A DNA stretch of 64,000 nucleotides, from positions 632,147 through 696,146 of the forward strand of contig NZ_SJPW01000002.1 of the NCBI RefSeq assembly GCF_007860125.1, given 5' to 3'. The position numbers and the translations under genes were made by a program. The notes under the pieces are model-generated. The model saw only the letters and a program-made list of their open reading frames with translations. It was not told the origin of the DNA and ran no database searches. This DNA is from Rubripirellula tenax. GTDB taxonomy: Bacteria; Planctomycetota; Planctomycetia; Pirellulales; Pirellulaceae. Positions 38,888 to 47,248 of this stretch are shown in pieces. Every line of letters begins with the position of its first letter. Position 1 is the stretch's first letter.

Positions 38888-41800
38888 TCAGTCAGAGATT
38901 TTTTTTGACATTTCGCCGACCGGCAAGTTGCCGCAAATGAAGTACGCAGGGCACAGCGGACAAGTCTTACTTTCCTTGATCGAAAAACGTCCGGAAACAA
39001 TGCTCGCCCCGATCGCATTCAGTTTTACATGACGGTTGTCCAGCTTTGTTTTCGACATTTTCAGTGGCGTCCTTTTCCCGTCGGCTAGGTTCACAATTTC
39101 AGCGCTGTCGCGATCAGAATGTATCTCGGCAGAAATCTGAAGTGCGGTCGACTCTAAGGATTCAGCTTCCTCGCTTGAAAGATGCCCGGTGCGGATGCGG
39201 CGAACAACGGCGTTTCCATTTTCGTCACGAAAAACTTGGTCCGGCGTGACGACCACCTTTCCTCCGGTGATTTCGACTTGCCCTGGTTCTGAAGGCAGAA
39301 ACTCGATTTCGGATGAACAAGCGACCAAGTACCTAACCAAATCCGATGCGATCTTCCTGAACTCTAACGCAGCTTCGTCGTCAGAGAATCCTCTTTCTGA
39401 CATCGCCTGAAGCAGCAACTTCTCTGCTTCTTTCCTCGACAGTTGCACTCCGGGATTTAACGCCGCGTGGTTTACCACGTCCTGTACCGCGTCATGCAGC
39501 TTCATGTATGGCGTCTCCATTCGCCGACCCCCGCTCTCAAGCACGTGTGCGTAGAGAAATCGGCGGGGACACTTATGATAAAGACGCACGTGATGGTCGG
39601 TGATGCAGAACGGTTCTTCCACCGTGATTCTGGTGGCCGTTTCGCTTACCGTATCGTTGAAAGCAGATGCTGGCGCAATATGTCGCTCCAAAACAACGCC
39701 ATTCAAGCAAGTAAGAAATTTCGATGCGGATTGCTTCTTGTCGTCCGACCGCTTTTCGTTTCGATAAAGAAACAACCTATCCTCGGCGCGGGACAATGCG
39801 ACGAAAAACAGACTGGCTTGTTCAGCCTCTAAGCCGCTTTTGACCGCTTCGTAACCAGAGTCAGTTGTTCCTTCGATCATTCCGTCGGGCGGCGTAACGA
39901 CTCCACTAAGCTGTGATCCTGCTGACCTCGGTATTCCGGCGGACGTCAAGCCAGGAATATGGACAACACCTGATTCCAGCCCCTTGCTTCCGTGCATCGT
40001 CATCAGCCTAACGGCATCAATGCCGTCTGCAGCCTTTGGTAGCTGTCGCAACTCGCGATCATCAGAATTAAGCACCAACTGCCGAATGCGTTCAAGCAGT
40101 CGAAAGGTCGGCGTTCCACGTCCGCCTGGAGCGTGTCTCGCGAAATTCATGAATTGCCAAATTGCAACACTCTTGGCACGAGATGGCACGTCGCCAACCG
40201 ATGCCAGATTTGCCGCCATTCGTGTGCGATCAAAAAGCAAAGTTGCCAAAACTGTCCAAGGGTTTGAACCGGTGTGAAACCCACCAAGGGCAATGCCAAG
40301 ATTGTCCAGTGACTCTTTGCCTCCAGGCGTTAGTGACTCCACAACAAAAGTGCCCTTGGACCAATCCATCGGTTTCGCTTTTTGCGCTCGCAGTTGGTCG
40401 ATGACAGCAGATACATCAGAAATCTGCATTGTGAATTCGCACATGGTTGCTGTGCGTAGCAACCCCATCGTCCTGCCGTCGACCAAAAGCGAGACAAGCG
40501 AAAGCAAGTCGCGAATTTCGCTTCTCTCAAAAAGGTTTCCCAGGAAGAGGACTGGAATCCCTAACCGCTCCAAGTCTCTAGCGATCTCTGCTAAGCGATC
40601 GTTGCCGGTACACAGCACTGCCTGATCACGGTATCTGTGTCCGCTCTTGAGCATTGACGTGATGGCGTCAGCGATCGCCAGCACCTCGCCCGTCTTCTCT
40701 TCAACGACGTGGACCTCTGGACAATGACCCAACGAGCCTCGATTGGTCGCGACCGGTTCACCCGTTGCGCCCATCGTCGTACTTGCAAAATGATGAACCA
40801 CTTGGTTCACCTCGGGAACACTGCGATAGCTCAAGTCGAGTTCGCCAGTTACACCACCTGGAAAATCGTCGTTACAGAATCGCTGTATGTTGAACAGTGA
40901 CGCGCCGCGAAAACGATAGATCGACTGGCGAGCATCACCGACGACCCAGAGATTTTTTCCGTTCGGAGATAACGCCTTAAGTAGACGGACGCTCGCGCGA
41001 TTTACATCCTGAAATTCATCGACAAGAACGTGCTCGTAGAGTGTGGACAAATACTCACGAACCTCTGAGTCTTGCTCGCAGAGTCGCACCGGCATCGACA
41101 CCAAATCTCCAAAGTCGACCCGTCCCTTAGCGGACTTTTGCGTTTCGTACGCTGCAAAAATCGTTGCGACATCCACGCATTGCTCCGCACGGATGACGTC
41201 ATCCTCCTCTAATGCGTCGCTCAACATATGATCTGCCAGTTCGCAATACCGCTCAACTCCGACAACTTCGTCGTGAGCGCGAGAAATCGCGTCCAGAGCC
41301 CTTGATATTTCGAGGGATGGATACTGCAGGTTCTTCAGATGCTTGAGGTCCAAGCCTGCGTAGGCATGCTCAAGCATTGATATCGCATCCGCACGGTCAA
41401 CCAAGGACGGATCACATGGGAGATTCAGTTTGTCGTGGAATCGCCTAACGATATCGAGTCCAAATGAGTGAAAAGTTCCCACCCAGACCTTTGCTGCAGC
41501 ATCCGGATTCATTGCAGCCAGCCGTTCTGATAGCTCGCCAGCGGCCTTGTTGGAAAAGGTCAAAACAAGAATACGTTCGGGTGCAACTCCTGACTCGACT
41601 AAATGCTCCACCCGTCCAATAAGCGTTCGTGTCTTTCCCGTCCCCGGTCCAGCTTTGAGCATGAACGCGGTGTCACCTGAGTACCGCATCGCTTCAGACT
41701 GGCTGTCGTTGTATGCGAGGGTGCTCCCGTGGGACTGCGACGCTCCAACTTCCATCACTGGCAACAGAACGGCGTCAAGCAATTGCTGGAAAACTACGGG

Positions 41801-42307
41801 CTTTGGAGCACCCACCAGCGCGGAAATTTCGGTTGCTGATTGTTCTTGCTCAAGGTGAAGCACACGCATCCAGCTACGAGGCAACAAGAACTCACGAGCG
41901 AAAAGGTCCATTTGAACTTCTCGCCGCTCGCGACTGCTGTAGTCGACGACCCAATCGGTTCCCACACCTGTAGAGCCTGATGAACGAATGGGATCAACGT
42001 CGCTCACGGCAAAAAAGTCTGCTTCGCCACCGAGTTCAACATGTCCGATTTCGTGCGAAACAAGAAATGCATCAGTGAACTTGCAGCCGCTATCTTCGTG
42101 CAAGATTAGCCAAGCATCTGGGTCAAACACAGCGCGGCCACCGCATAATCGGACATCGCCGACCGGAACGCGGCTAACTTCGATTCCACGTCGCTCTGCT
42201 TCGCCGCGAGCAAATTCATAAGGTGTATGGGGATTACGACCAGCCGCGACCGCGTCGAAGTGAAGAGCCGCAGCGCGCTGCCTCGCAAGTTCAAGTCGAT
42301 CGGTCAC
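38888..42307 (-). CDS. Fusion: ImmA/IrrE peptidase + UvrD/Rep helicase + PD-(D/E)XK nuclease
   Basis: A 1139-aa protein from GTG 42307, overlapping the 197-aa gene by 17 nt. Residues 1-170 are an ImmA/IrrE zinc peptidase with HEIGH (85-89) and a downstream Glu in DLFAREFLLPR. Residues 190-840 are an SF1A helicase: Walker A GPGTGKTRT, TFSNKAA, DEFQDVN, GDARQSIYRFRG, LTMHGSKGLE and VALSRAEDRL. Residues 870-1139 resemble the AddB/Cas4 nuclease fold, with Cys in YHKCPRRF and a CPLCPAYFIC cluster that could bind Fe-S. All key residues are present in the peptidase and helicase. It is probably a DNA-processing effector with a proteolytic sensor. Confidence 0.87.
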   Translation of the reverse strand: MTDRLELARQRAAALHFDAVAAGRNPHTPYEFARGEAERRGIEVSRVPVGDVRLCGGRAVFDPDAWLILHEDSGCKFTDAFLVSHEIGHVELGGEADFFAVSDVDPIRSSGSTGVGTDWVVDYSSRERREVQMDLFAREFLLPRSWMRVLHLEQEQSATEISALVGAPKPVVFQQLLDAVLLPVMEVGASQSHGSTLAYNDSQSEAMRYSGDTAFMLKAGPGTGKTRTLIGRVEHLVESGVAPERILVLTFSNKAAGELSERLAAMNPDAAAKVWVGTFHSFGLDIVRRFHDKLNLPCDPSLVDRADAISMLEHAYAGLDLKHLKNLQYPSLEISRALDAISRAHDEVVGVERYCELADHMLSDALEEDDVIRAEQCVDVATIFAAYETQKSAKGRVDFGDLVSMPVRLCEQDSEVREYLSTLYEHVLVDEFQDVNRASVRLLKALSPNGKNLWVVGDARQSIYRFRGASLFNIQRFCNDDFPGGVTGELDLSYRSVPEVNQVVHHFASTTMGATGEPVATNRGSLGHCPEVHVVEEKTGEVLAIADAITSMLKSGHRYRDQAVLCTGNDRLAEIARDLERLGIPVLFLGNLFERSEIRDLLSLVSLLVDGRTMGLLRTATMCEFTMQISDVSAVIDQLRAQKAKPMDWSKGTFVVESLTPGGKESLDNLGIALGGFHTGSNPWTVLATLLFDRTRMAANLASVGDVPSRAKSVAIWQFMNFARHAPGGRGTPTFRLLERIRQLVLNSDDRELRQLPKAADGIDAVRLMTMHGSKGLESGVVHIPGLTSAGIPRSAGSQLSGVVTPPDGMIEGTTDSGYEAVKSGLEAEQASLFFVALSRAEDRLFLYRNEKRSDDKKQSASKFLTCLNGVVLERHIAPASAFNDTVSETATRITVEEPFCITDHHVRLYHKCPRRFLYAHVLESGGRRMETPYMKLHDAVQDVVNHAALNPGVQLSRKEAEKLLLQAMSERGFSDDEAALEFRKIASDLVRYLVACSSEIEFLPSEPGQVEITGGKVVVTPDQVFRDENGNAVVRRIRTGHLSSEEAESLESTALQISAEIHSDRDSAEIVNLADGKRTPLKMSKTKLDNRHVKLNAIGASIVSGRFSIKESKTCPLCPAYFICGNLPVGEMSKKISD

Positions 42308-42884
42308 TATCGAGATACCCCAATGCGGACTTCCGTTCTGCTTCCGAGAACTCGGTTTTCTCGATCAACTCTTCAAATGAAATTTGCTTAAGAACTTGTG
42401 GCTTTCGATCAGCCTTGAATTCCAATGAGTTCAGGATTTGCGGTGACTCTGACAGGAACTTAAAGAGTACATCAGATGTCACGCCAAGCGCGCTTGCCGC
42501 GGTTGCAACGAACTTCTTCGGGATAGTGTTCACCAGTACTCTGCGATCTCGAATGGCGACCACGAATGCACGTGGCAGCGACAACGATTCGCAAAGTTCA
42601 ACGAACTTCTGTCCTCTTGCCTCACGGAAAGGATTGACGTCTCTTGAGTACGAGGACCCAGCTGACCGGAATTGTTCCCATGCTGCATCTAAACCCGGAT
42701 CATCAATAACTTCCGGGGCTGATTCCAGGTCGTTCTCAGAAACTTGCAGTTCCCAAGCCAGTTCAATAAGTTCCGCTTTCAATTCAGGGTTGAGGGCAAC
42801 GTAGCGCTCCAGCGTTGCTTGGTCGTGCTGTGGTTCGACTGCGAATGCATACAGCACGTTCTCACGACTATGTTCTTGGCTCAT
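42291..42884 (-). CDS. Unknown 197-aa protein, possible regulator or peptidase substrate
   Basis: A soluble acidic protein with no recognised domain. Residues 20-50 form helices (ATLERYVALNPELKAELIELAWELQ), and the middle has a conserved-looking stretch LSLPRAFVVAIRDRRVLVNTIPKKFVATAA. It overlaps the sigma-like gene by 4 nt (ATGA) and the peptidase/helicase fusion by 17 nt. Lying directly before an ImmA/IrrE domain is where ImmR/DdrO-type peptidase targets are usually encoded, so it may be the cleaved partner or an anti-sigma factor. This is inference from position only. Confidence 0.7.
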   Translation of the reverse strand: MSQEHSRENVLYAFAVEPQHDQATLERYVALNPELKAELIELAWELQVSENDLESAPEVIDDPGLDAAWEQFRSAGSSYSRDVNPFREARGQKFVELCESLSLPRAFVVAIRDRRVLVNTIPKKFVATAASALGVTSDVLFKFLSESPQILNSLEFKADRKPQVLKQISFEELIEKTEFSEAERKSALGYLDSDRST

Positions 42885-43690
42885 TTTCTATCCCCTAAAT
42901 CGACAAACTCAGCAATCTTTGCCTCCGCCCGTTTTCGCCGGTTGTACACCGTTTTGTCAGAACAATTGACCAGCCGTGCGATCTCGACATTTGAGTATCC
43001 CATGGCTACAAGCTGAAGGACTTGCTTTTCGTCCTTCTGCATAGCGTTAATCGCGGCAACTATCTCATTCCGGTAAGCAATTCCTTCAGAATTTGGAGTT
43101 TTGTTCTGAAAAATCGAAACAAATTCAGGCCCGAACTCAGAAACTACCGAATCCGCCTCTGCATCTGGCATCGACTGCAGCTTAGGGCGACGCAGTACCT
43201 TTCGCGTCGCATCAACTCGATCTGCCCGGAGACACTGATTGAATCTGCATTCAAAGTGATCGAGACGTGTATCGTAACCAGCCTTATCTGAGCACATCAT
43301 CGAAAGAAAGTGATCTAGCGCAAAGTCCCGGACGTCTTTGTGGAAACTGACTTTCTCCTCTTCCGTCTCTCCCGGCAACCGCTCCATTGGAACCCATAGG
43401 CCACGTAACAATCGTTGTCGAAGCGATTGGAAAAGCAACCCGAACGCTTCTGGCGAATGCCCGCAACGATTCTGACGTACGAAGTGCAAGACACACTCTG
43501 ATCGAATGAAACACGAATCGTTTTTGTCAGTGAGAGTTGAACGCTGTGCGACATCGTCTCGCGTAACGCCGTACAGCTCAACGAGCGACGCTTCCACTTC
43601 TTCTGGTCGCTGATAGAGCGACCCATCCGGTTTCTTCATTTGAAGAGGAGGAACGCTTGGTGTCTGAATCTTCACGACTGGCTTTGTCAT
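42881..43690 (-). CDS. Sigma-70/ECF-like protein with C-terminal HTH
   Basis: A 269-aa protein. Residues about 208-260 (INAMQKDEKQVLQLVAMGYS, then NVEIARLVNCSDKTVYNRRKRAEAKI) are a sigma region-4-like HTH. Residues 75-160 could be a diverged region 2 (FGLLFQSLRQRLLRG, then FHKDVRDFALDHFLSMM). Overlaps of 4 nt with the subtilase gene upstream and the 197-aa gene downstream place it mid-operon. It may direct RNA polymerase to operon or host promoters, or have been recruited as a DNA-binding part of the system. Confidence 0.72.
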   Translation of the reverse strand: MTKPVVKIQTPSVPPLQMKKPDGSLYQRPEEVEASLVELYGVTRDDVAQRSTLTDKNDSCFIRSECVLHFVRQNRCGHSPEAFGLLFQSLRQRLLRGLWVPMERLPGETEEEKVSFHKDVRDFALDHFLSMMCSDKAGYDTRLDHFECRFNQCLRADRVDATRKVLRRPKLQSMPDAEADSVVSEFGPEFVSIFQNKTPNSEGIAYRNEIVAAINAMQKDEKQVLQLVAMGYSNVEIARLVNCSDKTVYNRRKRAEAKIAEFVDLGDRK

Positions 43691-46026
43691 TGCTTTGCCC
43701 TCACTCGCGCACCGGCCCTCACCGTCAAGTTCTGCGATTGAAATCGGTTGCGAATCAATCGAGCCATTTCGTCGTAGACCATCACTTTGTTTTCAGGATC
43801 AGCGATCGTCACAATTAACGAGAACGGTTGCGGCTTTTCGGTTCGCTCAACACCGTGGCGTGAAAGCAATTGCAGCTTAAGACGCCAACGATCTCCGCGT
43901 TCCCCGTTCTCGCCCATGTTCCCATGGTAAGTGCGAACAGGTGCCCACTTGCGAAGCTTTTCCACCTGGTACGACTCGTACAGTTGCCCTTTGTTCTTGT
44001 GCTCCGGTGGAACTAGGCCACGAAACTTTGGTTTCGGTTTCAGTTCGCCAGTCTCTCGCGAACGCTCACGAAAATAGACGCCAAAATTTGCTTCAATGTG
44101 AGTTTCGCAGTACTCGGTGCCCCAGCGTGAACCTCGCGTGGGTGCGAATGCGACCGTCATCCAAATCTCGCCAAAGTAGCGACCGTCACGACAAAGCGAG
44201 GGCGGATATGGGAAATTGTCCCACTCCAAGAAATAACCGGGCCGTAGAACATCATCAAAGACAAGCGTTGAGGTGTGCGGTGAACACTCAAGACAATACG
44301 GAACGGTTGCGGGCAACCCGAACCCGAAAAAGTTTTCATCGCCGTCGGGAACTCGCAATCGAGTCCGCGGATCACGGGCATGGTGCGTCAACAGTCCGCG
44401 AGCAAGAACCGGCGATGGCGTTGGAGTGACATGGTGGTAAATCTGGGCAAGCGTTCTCGAAACAAGCGGTGTTGCGAAACTTGTCCCGAGATTTTCAGCC
44501 GAACCATCTTTGCTGACCGATCGGATTCCTGATTGATGGCTGAAATCGGTTGAGCACGTTCCGCCGTAGTGGACCAGGTCGGGCTTGATGATGTGGTTCG
44601 GCCCAGCACCGTGTCGCGAGAAAGGCGTGGGATGATGCTGCTTCGGGCCATCCTTCTTGTAGCCAACATGTGAAACGGCACCAACGGTCACCGAAAGAAT
44701 GCTGTCGGCTGGTGCCGTGATGCGACCTTGTTCGAGCTGAGCGTCAATTCGTGGAAAGTCGAGCAACGGTGGCGTTGTGAAGTTGCCAGCCGCAACCACA
44801 AATGAAACCTGATACTTTTCCTGAAGATTGTCCAGTTCTTCAGCCAGAATGGAAAACCTGTCGAGCGAGCAAACTTCATCAGTGCCTAGCGACAGATTCC
44901 AAACTTTGAACGAATTCGCATGTTGCTGGAGAGCTTCTTCAAGCGAAAACAGGAATTCGCCCTCAAGCAGGTGGTCCGTCTCACCCTTATCAGGATCACT
45001 GTTGGGGATGACCTGGAGATCAAACACACCGCATGGGCTTCGGTCCAATCCGTCAATCGTCGGGTTGAGTACGTCACCCCAACAAATCAGTCCGGCGACA
45101 AACGTACCGTGTTCAGTATTCTCGTATTCGTCGGCGACGGCAGACTCACGACCGACGACCCAACGTTCGAGGCCGTCGATTTCGTCGGATACTCCACTAT
45201 CTACGACGACAACTACTGGGAACTCACCTTCGACGTCATCGGGAGTCGGCATCTTTGGAAGCGGTTTTGTGTCAATCATCTTTGGACGAATCGTCCGAAT
45301 CAACGGCATCGGGTTGATCGAGCGGACACCAATGATGCGAGACAGCTTCTCAAGTTCCTCAACAGTTTCGCACTGAACCGGAAAAGTGTAGCTCCTTGAT
45401 GAGTATCCTCGTGACTCTTGAATTTCCATTCCATTCACGTGACAGCGTCGACGAAAATCAGCCAGCAGTTTCTCTTGGTCCTCGTCATCACCGAAGTCGA
45501 ATAGCTTGACGCGAGTGACAAAACCGTCGGTACCACGTGGACTTCGCCGGAGCAGATCGCGGGCGTTTAGACCGTTGCGTCGAAAACGCGGCGTGATCGG
45601 CTCAATTGCTTCCACACACGAAAGCTCCTTGATGATCTGATCTGAATCACCTGTTTCAATCACGTCAACAAGGCTTTCCAGTCCGTCGTGTGTCGCCTTG
45701 ATGAACAGCTCTCCGACACCGCCACCTCCAACTATCGGACAAGTATTGTCGGAAAAGAGCTGCTTAGGACGATGGCTTTTCGCTGTCGCTTTGCCGAGTA
45801 GTTTGACACGAACTGGAGCCGCTCCCGCTGTCTTAATTTGGGGAGCCACCGCTTTTCTGATTGCAGATACCTGCCCCGAAAGCCGCGAACGATATTTGGA
45901 GTCGACATCACGAAATGGCTTCCCCTTGCCTCCACCGCCGGAGACCTTCCGTTCAGCACCCTGCTTGGGCATGATGACTTTGATCAGCAGTCGTTCTTGA
46001 CGACCATCCGTTTTTCCTTTTGCCAT
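43687..46026 (-). CDS. Subtilisin-like protease, IetS-like
   Basis: A 779-aa S8 protease without a signal peptide, so cytoplasmic. The first 260 residues are a family-specific region starting with a basic tail and SGGGGKGKPF. The catalytic triad is Asp276 (VVVDSGVSD), His306 (TEHGTFVAG) and Ser516 (GTSFATPLVS), with Asn415 in AAGNF. The start codon ATG 46026 directly follows the TAA of the AAA gene. A subtilase of this size beside an AAA ATPase matches the IetAS pair known from plasmid incompatibility and anti-phage defence. Probably activated by the ATPase on sensing an invader. Confidence 0.85.
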   Translation of the reverse strand: MAKGKTDGRQERLLIKVIMPKQGAERKVSGGGGKGKPFRDVDSKYRSRLSGQVSAIRKAVAPQIKTAGAAPVRVKLLGKATAKSHRPKQLFSDNTCPIVGGGGVGELFIKATHDGLESLVDVIETGDSDQIIKELSCVEAIEPITPRFRRNGLNARDLLRRSPRGTDGFVTRVKLFDFGDDEDQEKLLADFRRRCHVNGMEIQESRGYSSRSYTFPVQCETVEELEKLSRIIGVRSINPMPLIRTIRPKMIDTKPLPKMPTPDDVEGEFPVVVVVDSGVSDEIDGLERWVVGRESAVADEYENTEHGTFVAGLICWGDVLNPTIDGLDRSPCGVFDLQVIPNSDPDKGETDHLLEGEFLFSLEEALQQHANSFKVWNLSLGTDEVCSLDRFSILAEELDNLQEKYQVSFVVAAGNFTTPPLLDFPRIDAQLEQGRITAPADSILSVTVGAVSHVGYKKDGPKQHHPTPFSRHGAGPNHIIKPDLVHYGGTCSTDFSHQSGIRSVSKDGSAENLGTSFATPLVSRTLAQIYHHVTPTPSPVLARGLLTHHARDPRTRLRVPDGDENFFGFGLPATVPYCLECSPHTSTLVFDDVLRPGYFLEWDNFPYPPSLCRDGRYFGEIWMTVAFAPTRGSRWGTEYCETHIEANFGVYFRERSRETGELKPKPKFRGLVPPEHKNKGQLYESYQVEKLRKWAPVRTYHGNMGENGERGDRWRLKLQLLSRHGVERTEKPQPFSLIVTIADPENKVMVYDEMARLIRNRFQSQNLTVRAGARVRAKQ

Positions 46027-47175
46027 TTACCCCTCGCCTTTCGCCCAACGATGAGCCGTTGACTTTGTCACTCCGTGTAACGCTGCAATTGCCGCGTGGC
46101 TATACAAACTCTCGTCGCGTTCTCGAAGTGCTGACACGACTGCCAACACGTCTTTACCATTCAGCTCGGCAAGGAACCTCCGCATCTCCCCCTCTCCCAT
46201 GCTCAAATTCCGGAGAACTTCAAAGGCATCCTTGAGTGTTGGACTTTGCTCAAATGTAATACGTCGTCGCTGAAGTCGGCGACATACCTCCGCAATGTCA
46301 GAGCCAGAAAAACCACCGGAGAGGTCAACCAACAGTTCGAGGTCGCGCTTTGAAAATTTGAGTGACTTCGCAAAGGAACTCCACAATTCACGCCTTGCAT
46401 CAGCGCTGGGATATTGCAGCATCAGCCGATAGGCAAACCGACGCCAAACTGCTGCATCAAGCAACTCGTCATGATTCGTCGCAGCGATAACAAGCGACTG
46501 AGACCCGATCATGTCTAAGTTCTGGATAAAGCTGTTGACAACACGCTTCAATTCACCCAGTTCCTGCGCATCCCCTCGGACCTTTGCGATTGCATCGAAT
46601 TCGTCAAGAAACAGAATGCATGGGGTGCTCGCTGCAAACTCAAAGATCGCACGGATGTTTTTGGAAGTACTTCCAACGTAGGACGAGATCAAACCGTCCA
46701 GTCTTGCGATATAGAGTTCGAGACCAAGCTCCCCGGCGATATAGCGAACTAGCCGACTCTTTCCCGTTCCGGGTGGACCGCAAAGAAGAAGACTCAGCGA
46801 TCCAACGATTCCCTCCGCCTCTGCCTGAGCGGAACTTTTGGCGATACTCAGGTACTCATTAACGATCGACCATTGCTCGGGCTCAAGAACGATGGGAGGC
46901 TCTGACTCAGCGTCAAACTTCACTTTTTCGACAAGTGGAAAGCGGCTTTCAGAGTCGACTGGCGTCTGGACTGCAAAGCTCGTCCCAACTGGCCTCAACT
47001 GACTCTCCGTCTCCTCCAGCATTCGCCTTAGACGCGCTGCCGAGGACGCATCCCCTGACTTCTCTAGCTTATCAGCCAGAAAAGCGGTGTAGTTACGAAC
47101 CTTGTCCAGATCGAGACGAAGTGCCCCATTCACAATACGAACAAGCTCTCCCATGTAGTTTGCAGTGCTTTCCAT
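46027..47175 (-). CDS. AAA+ ATPase, IetA-like
   Basis: A 382-aa AAA ATPase. Residues 1-70 are helical, with Walker A GPPGTGKS at 133-140, Walker B ILFLDE at about 187-192, sensor 1 AATNHDELLD and an arginine finger region AVWRRFAYRL. The last 40 residues (LYSHAAIAALHGVTKSTAHRWAKGEG) look like an HTH. It is the first gene of the operon, and the subtilase starts immediately after its stop. The ATG at 47175 lies 6 nt after a -10 box, so the message would be leaderless; Met8 is an alternative start. Confidence 0.87.
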   Translation of the reverse strand: MESTANYMGELVRIVNGALRLDLDKVRNYTAFLADKLEKSGDASSAARLRRMLEETESQLRPVGTSFAVQTPVDSESRFPLVEKVKFDAESEPPIVLEPEQWSIVNEYLSIAKSSAQAEAEGIVGSLSLLLCGPPGTGKSRLVRYIAGELGLELYIARLDGLISSYVGSTSKNIRAIFEFAASTPCILFLDEFDAIAKVRGDAQELGELKRVVNSFIQNLDMIGSQSLVIAATNHDELLDAAVWRRFAYRLMLQYPSADARRELWSSFAKSLKFSKRDLELLVDLSGGFSGSDIAEVCRRLQRRRITFEQSPTLKDAFEVLRNLSMGEGEMRRFLAELNGKDVLAVVSALRERDESLYSHAAIAALHGVTKSTAHRWAKGEG

Positions 47176-47181
47176 GGGACG

Positions 47182-47210
47182 ATTGTCTCATTTTGCGGGA
47201 CGCTAGTCAA
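47182..47210 (-). promoter_or_regulatory. Sigma-70-type promoter of the eight-gene operon, leaderless
   Basis: On the minus strand TTGACT (47210-47205) and GACAAT (47187-47182) are separated by exactly 17 bp. The -35 matches 5 of 6 consensus bases and the -10 four of 6. Only six bases (CGTCCC) separate the -10 from the ATG of the AAA gene, so transcription should begin at or next to that ATG. No Shine-Dalgarno sequence is possible. Confidence 0.6.
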
Positions 47211-47248
47211 CTGCAAGATTGCTCCTGTTCGCCATTTTCTGGGTAGAC

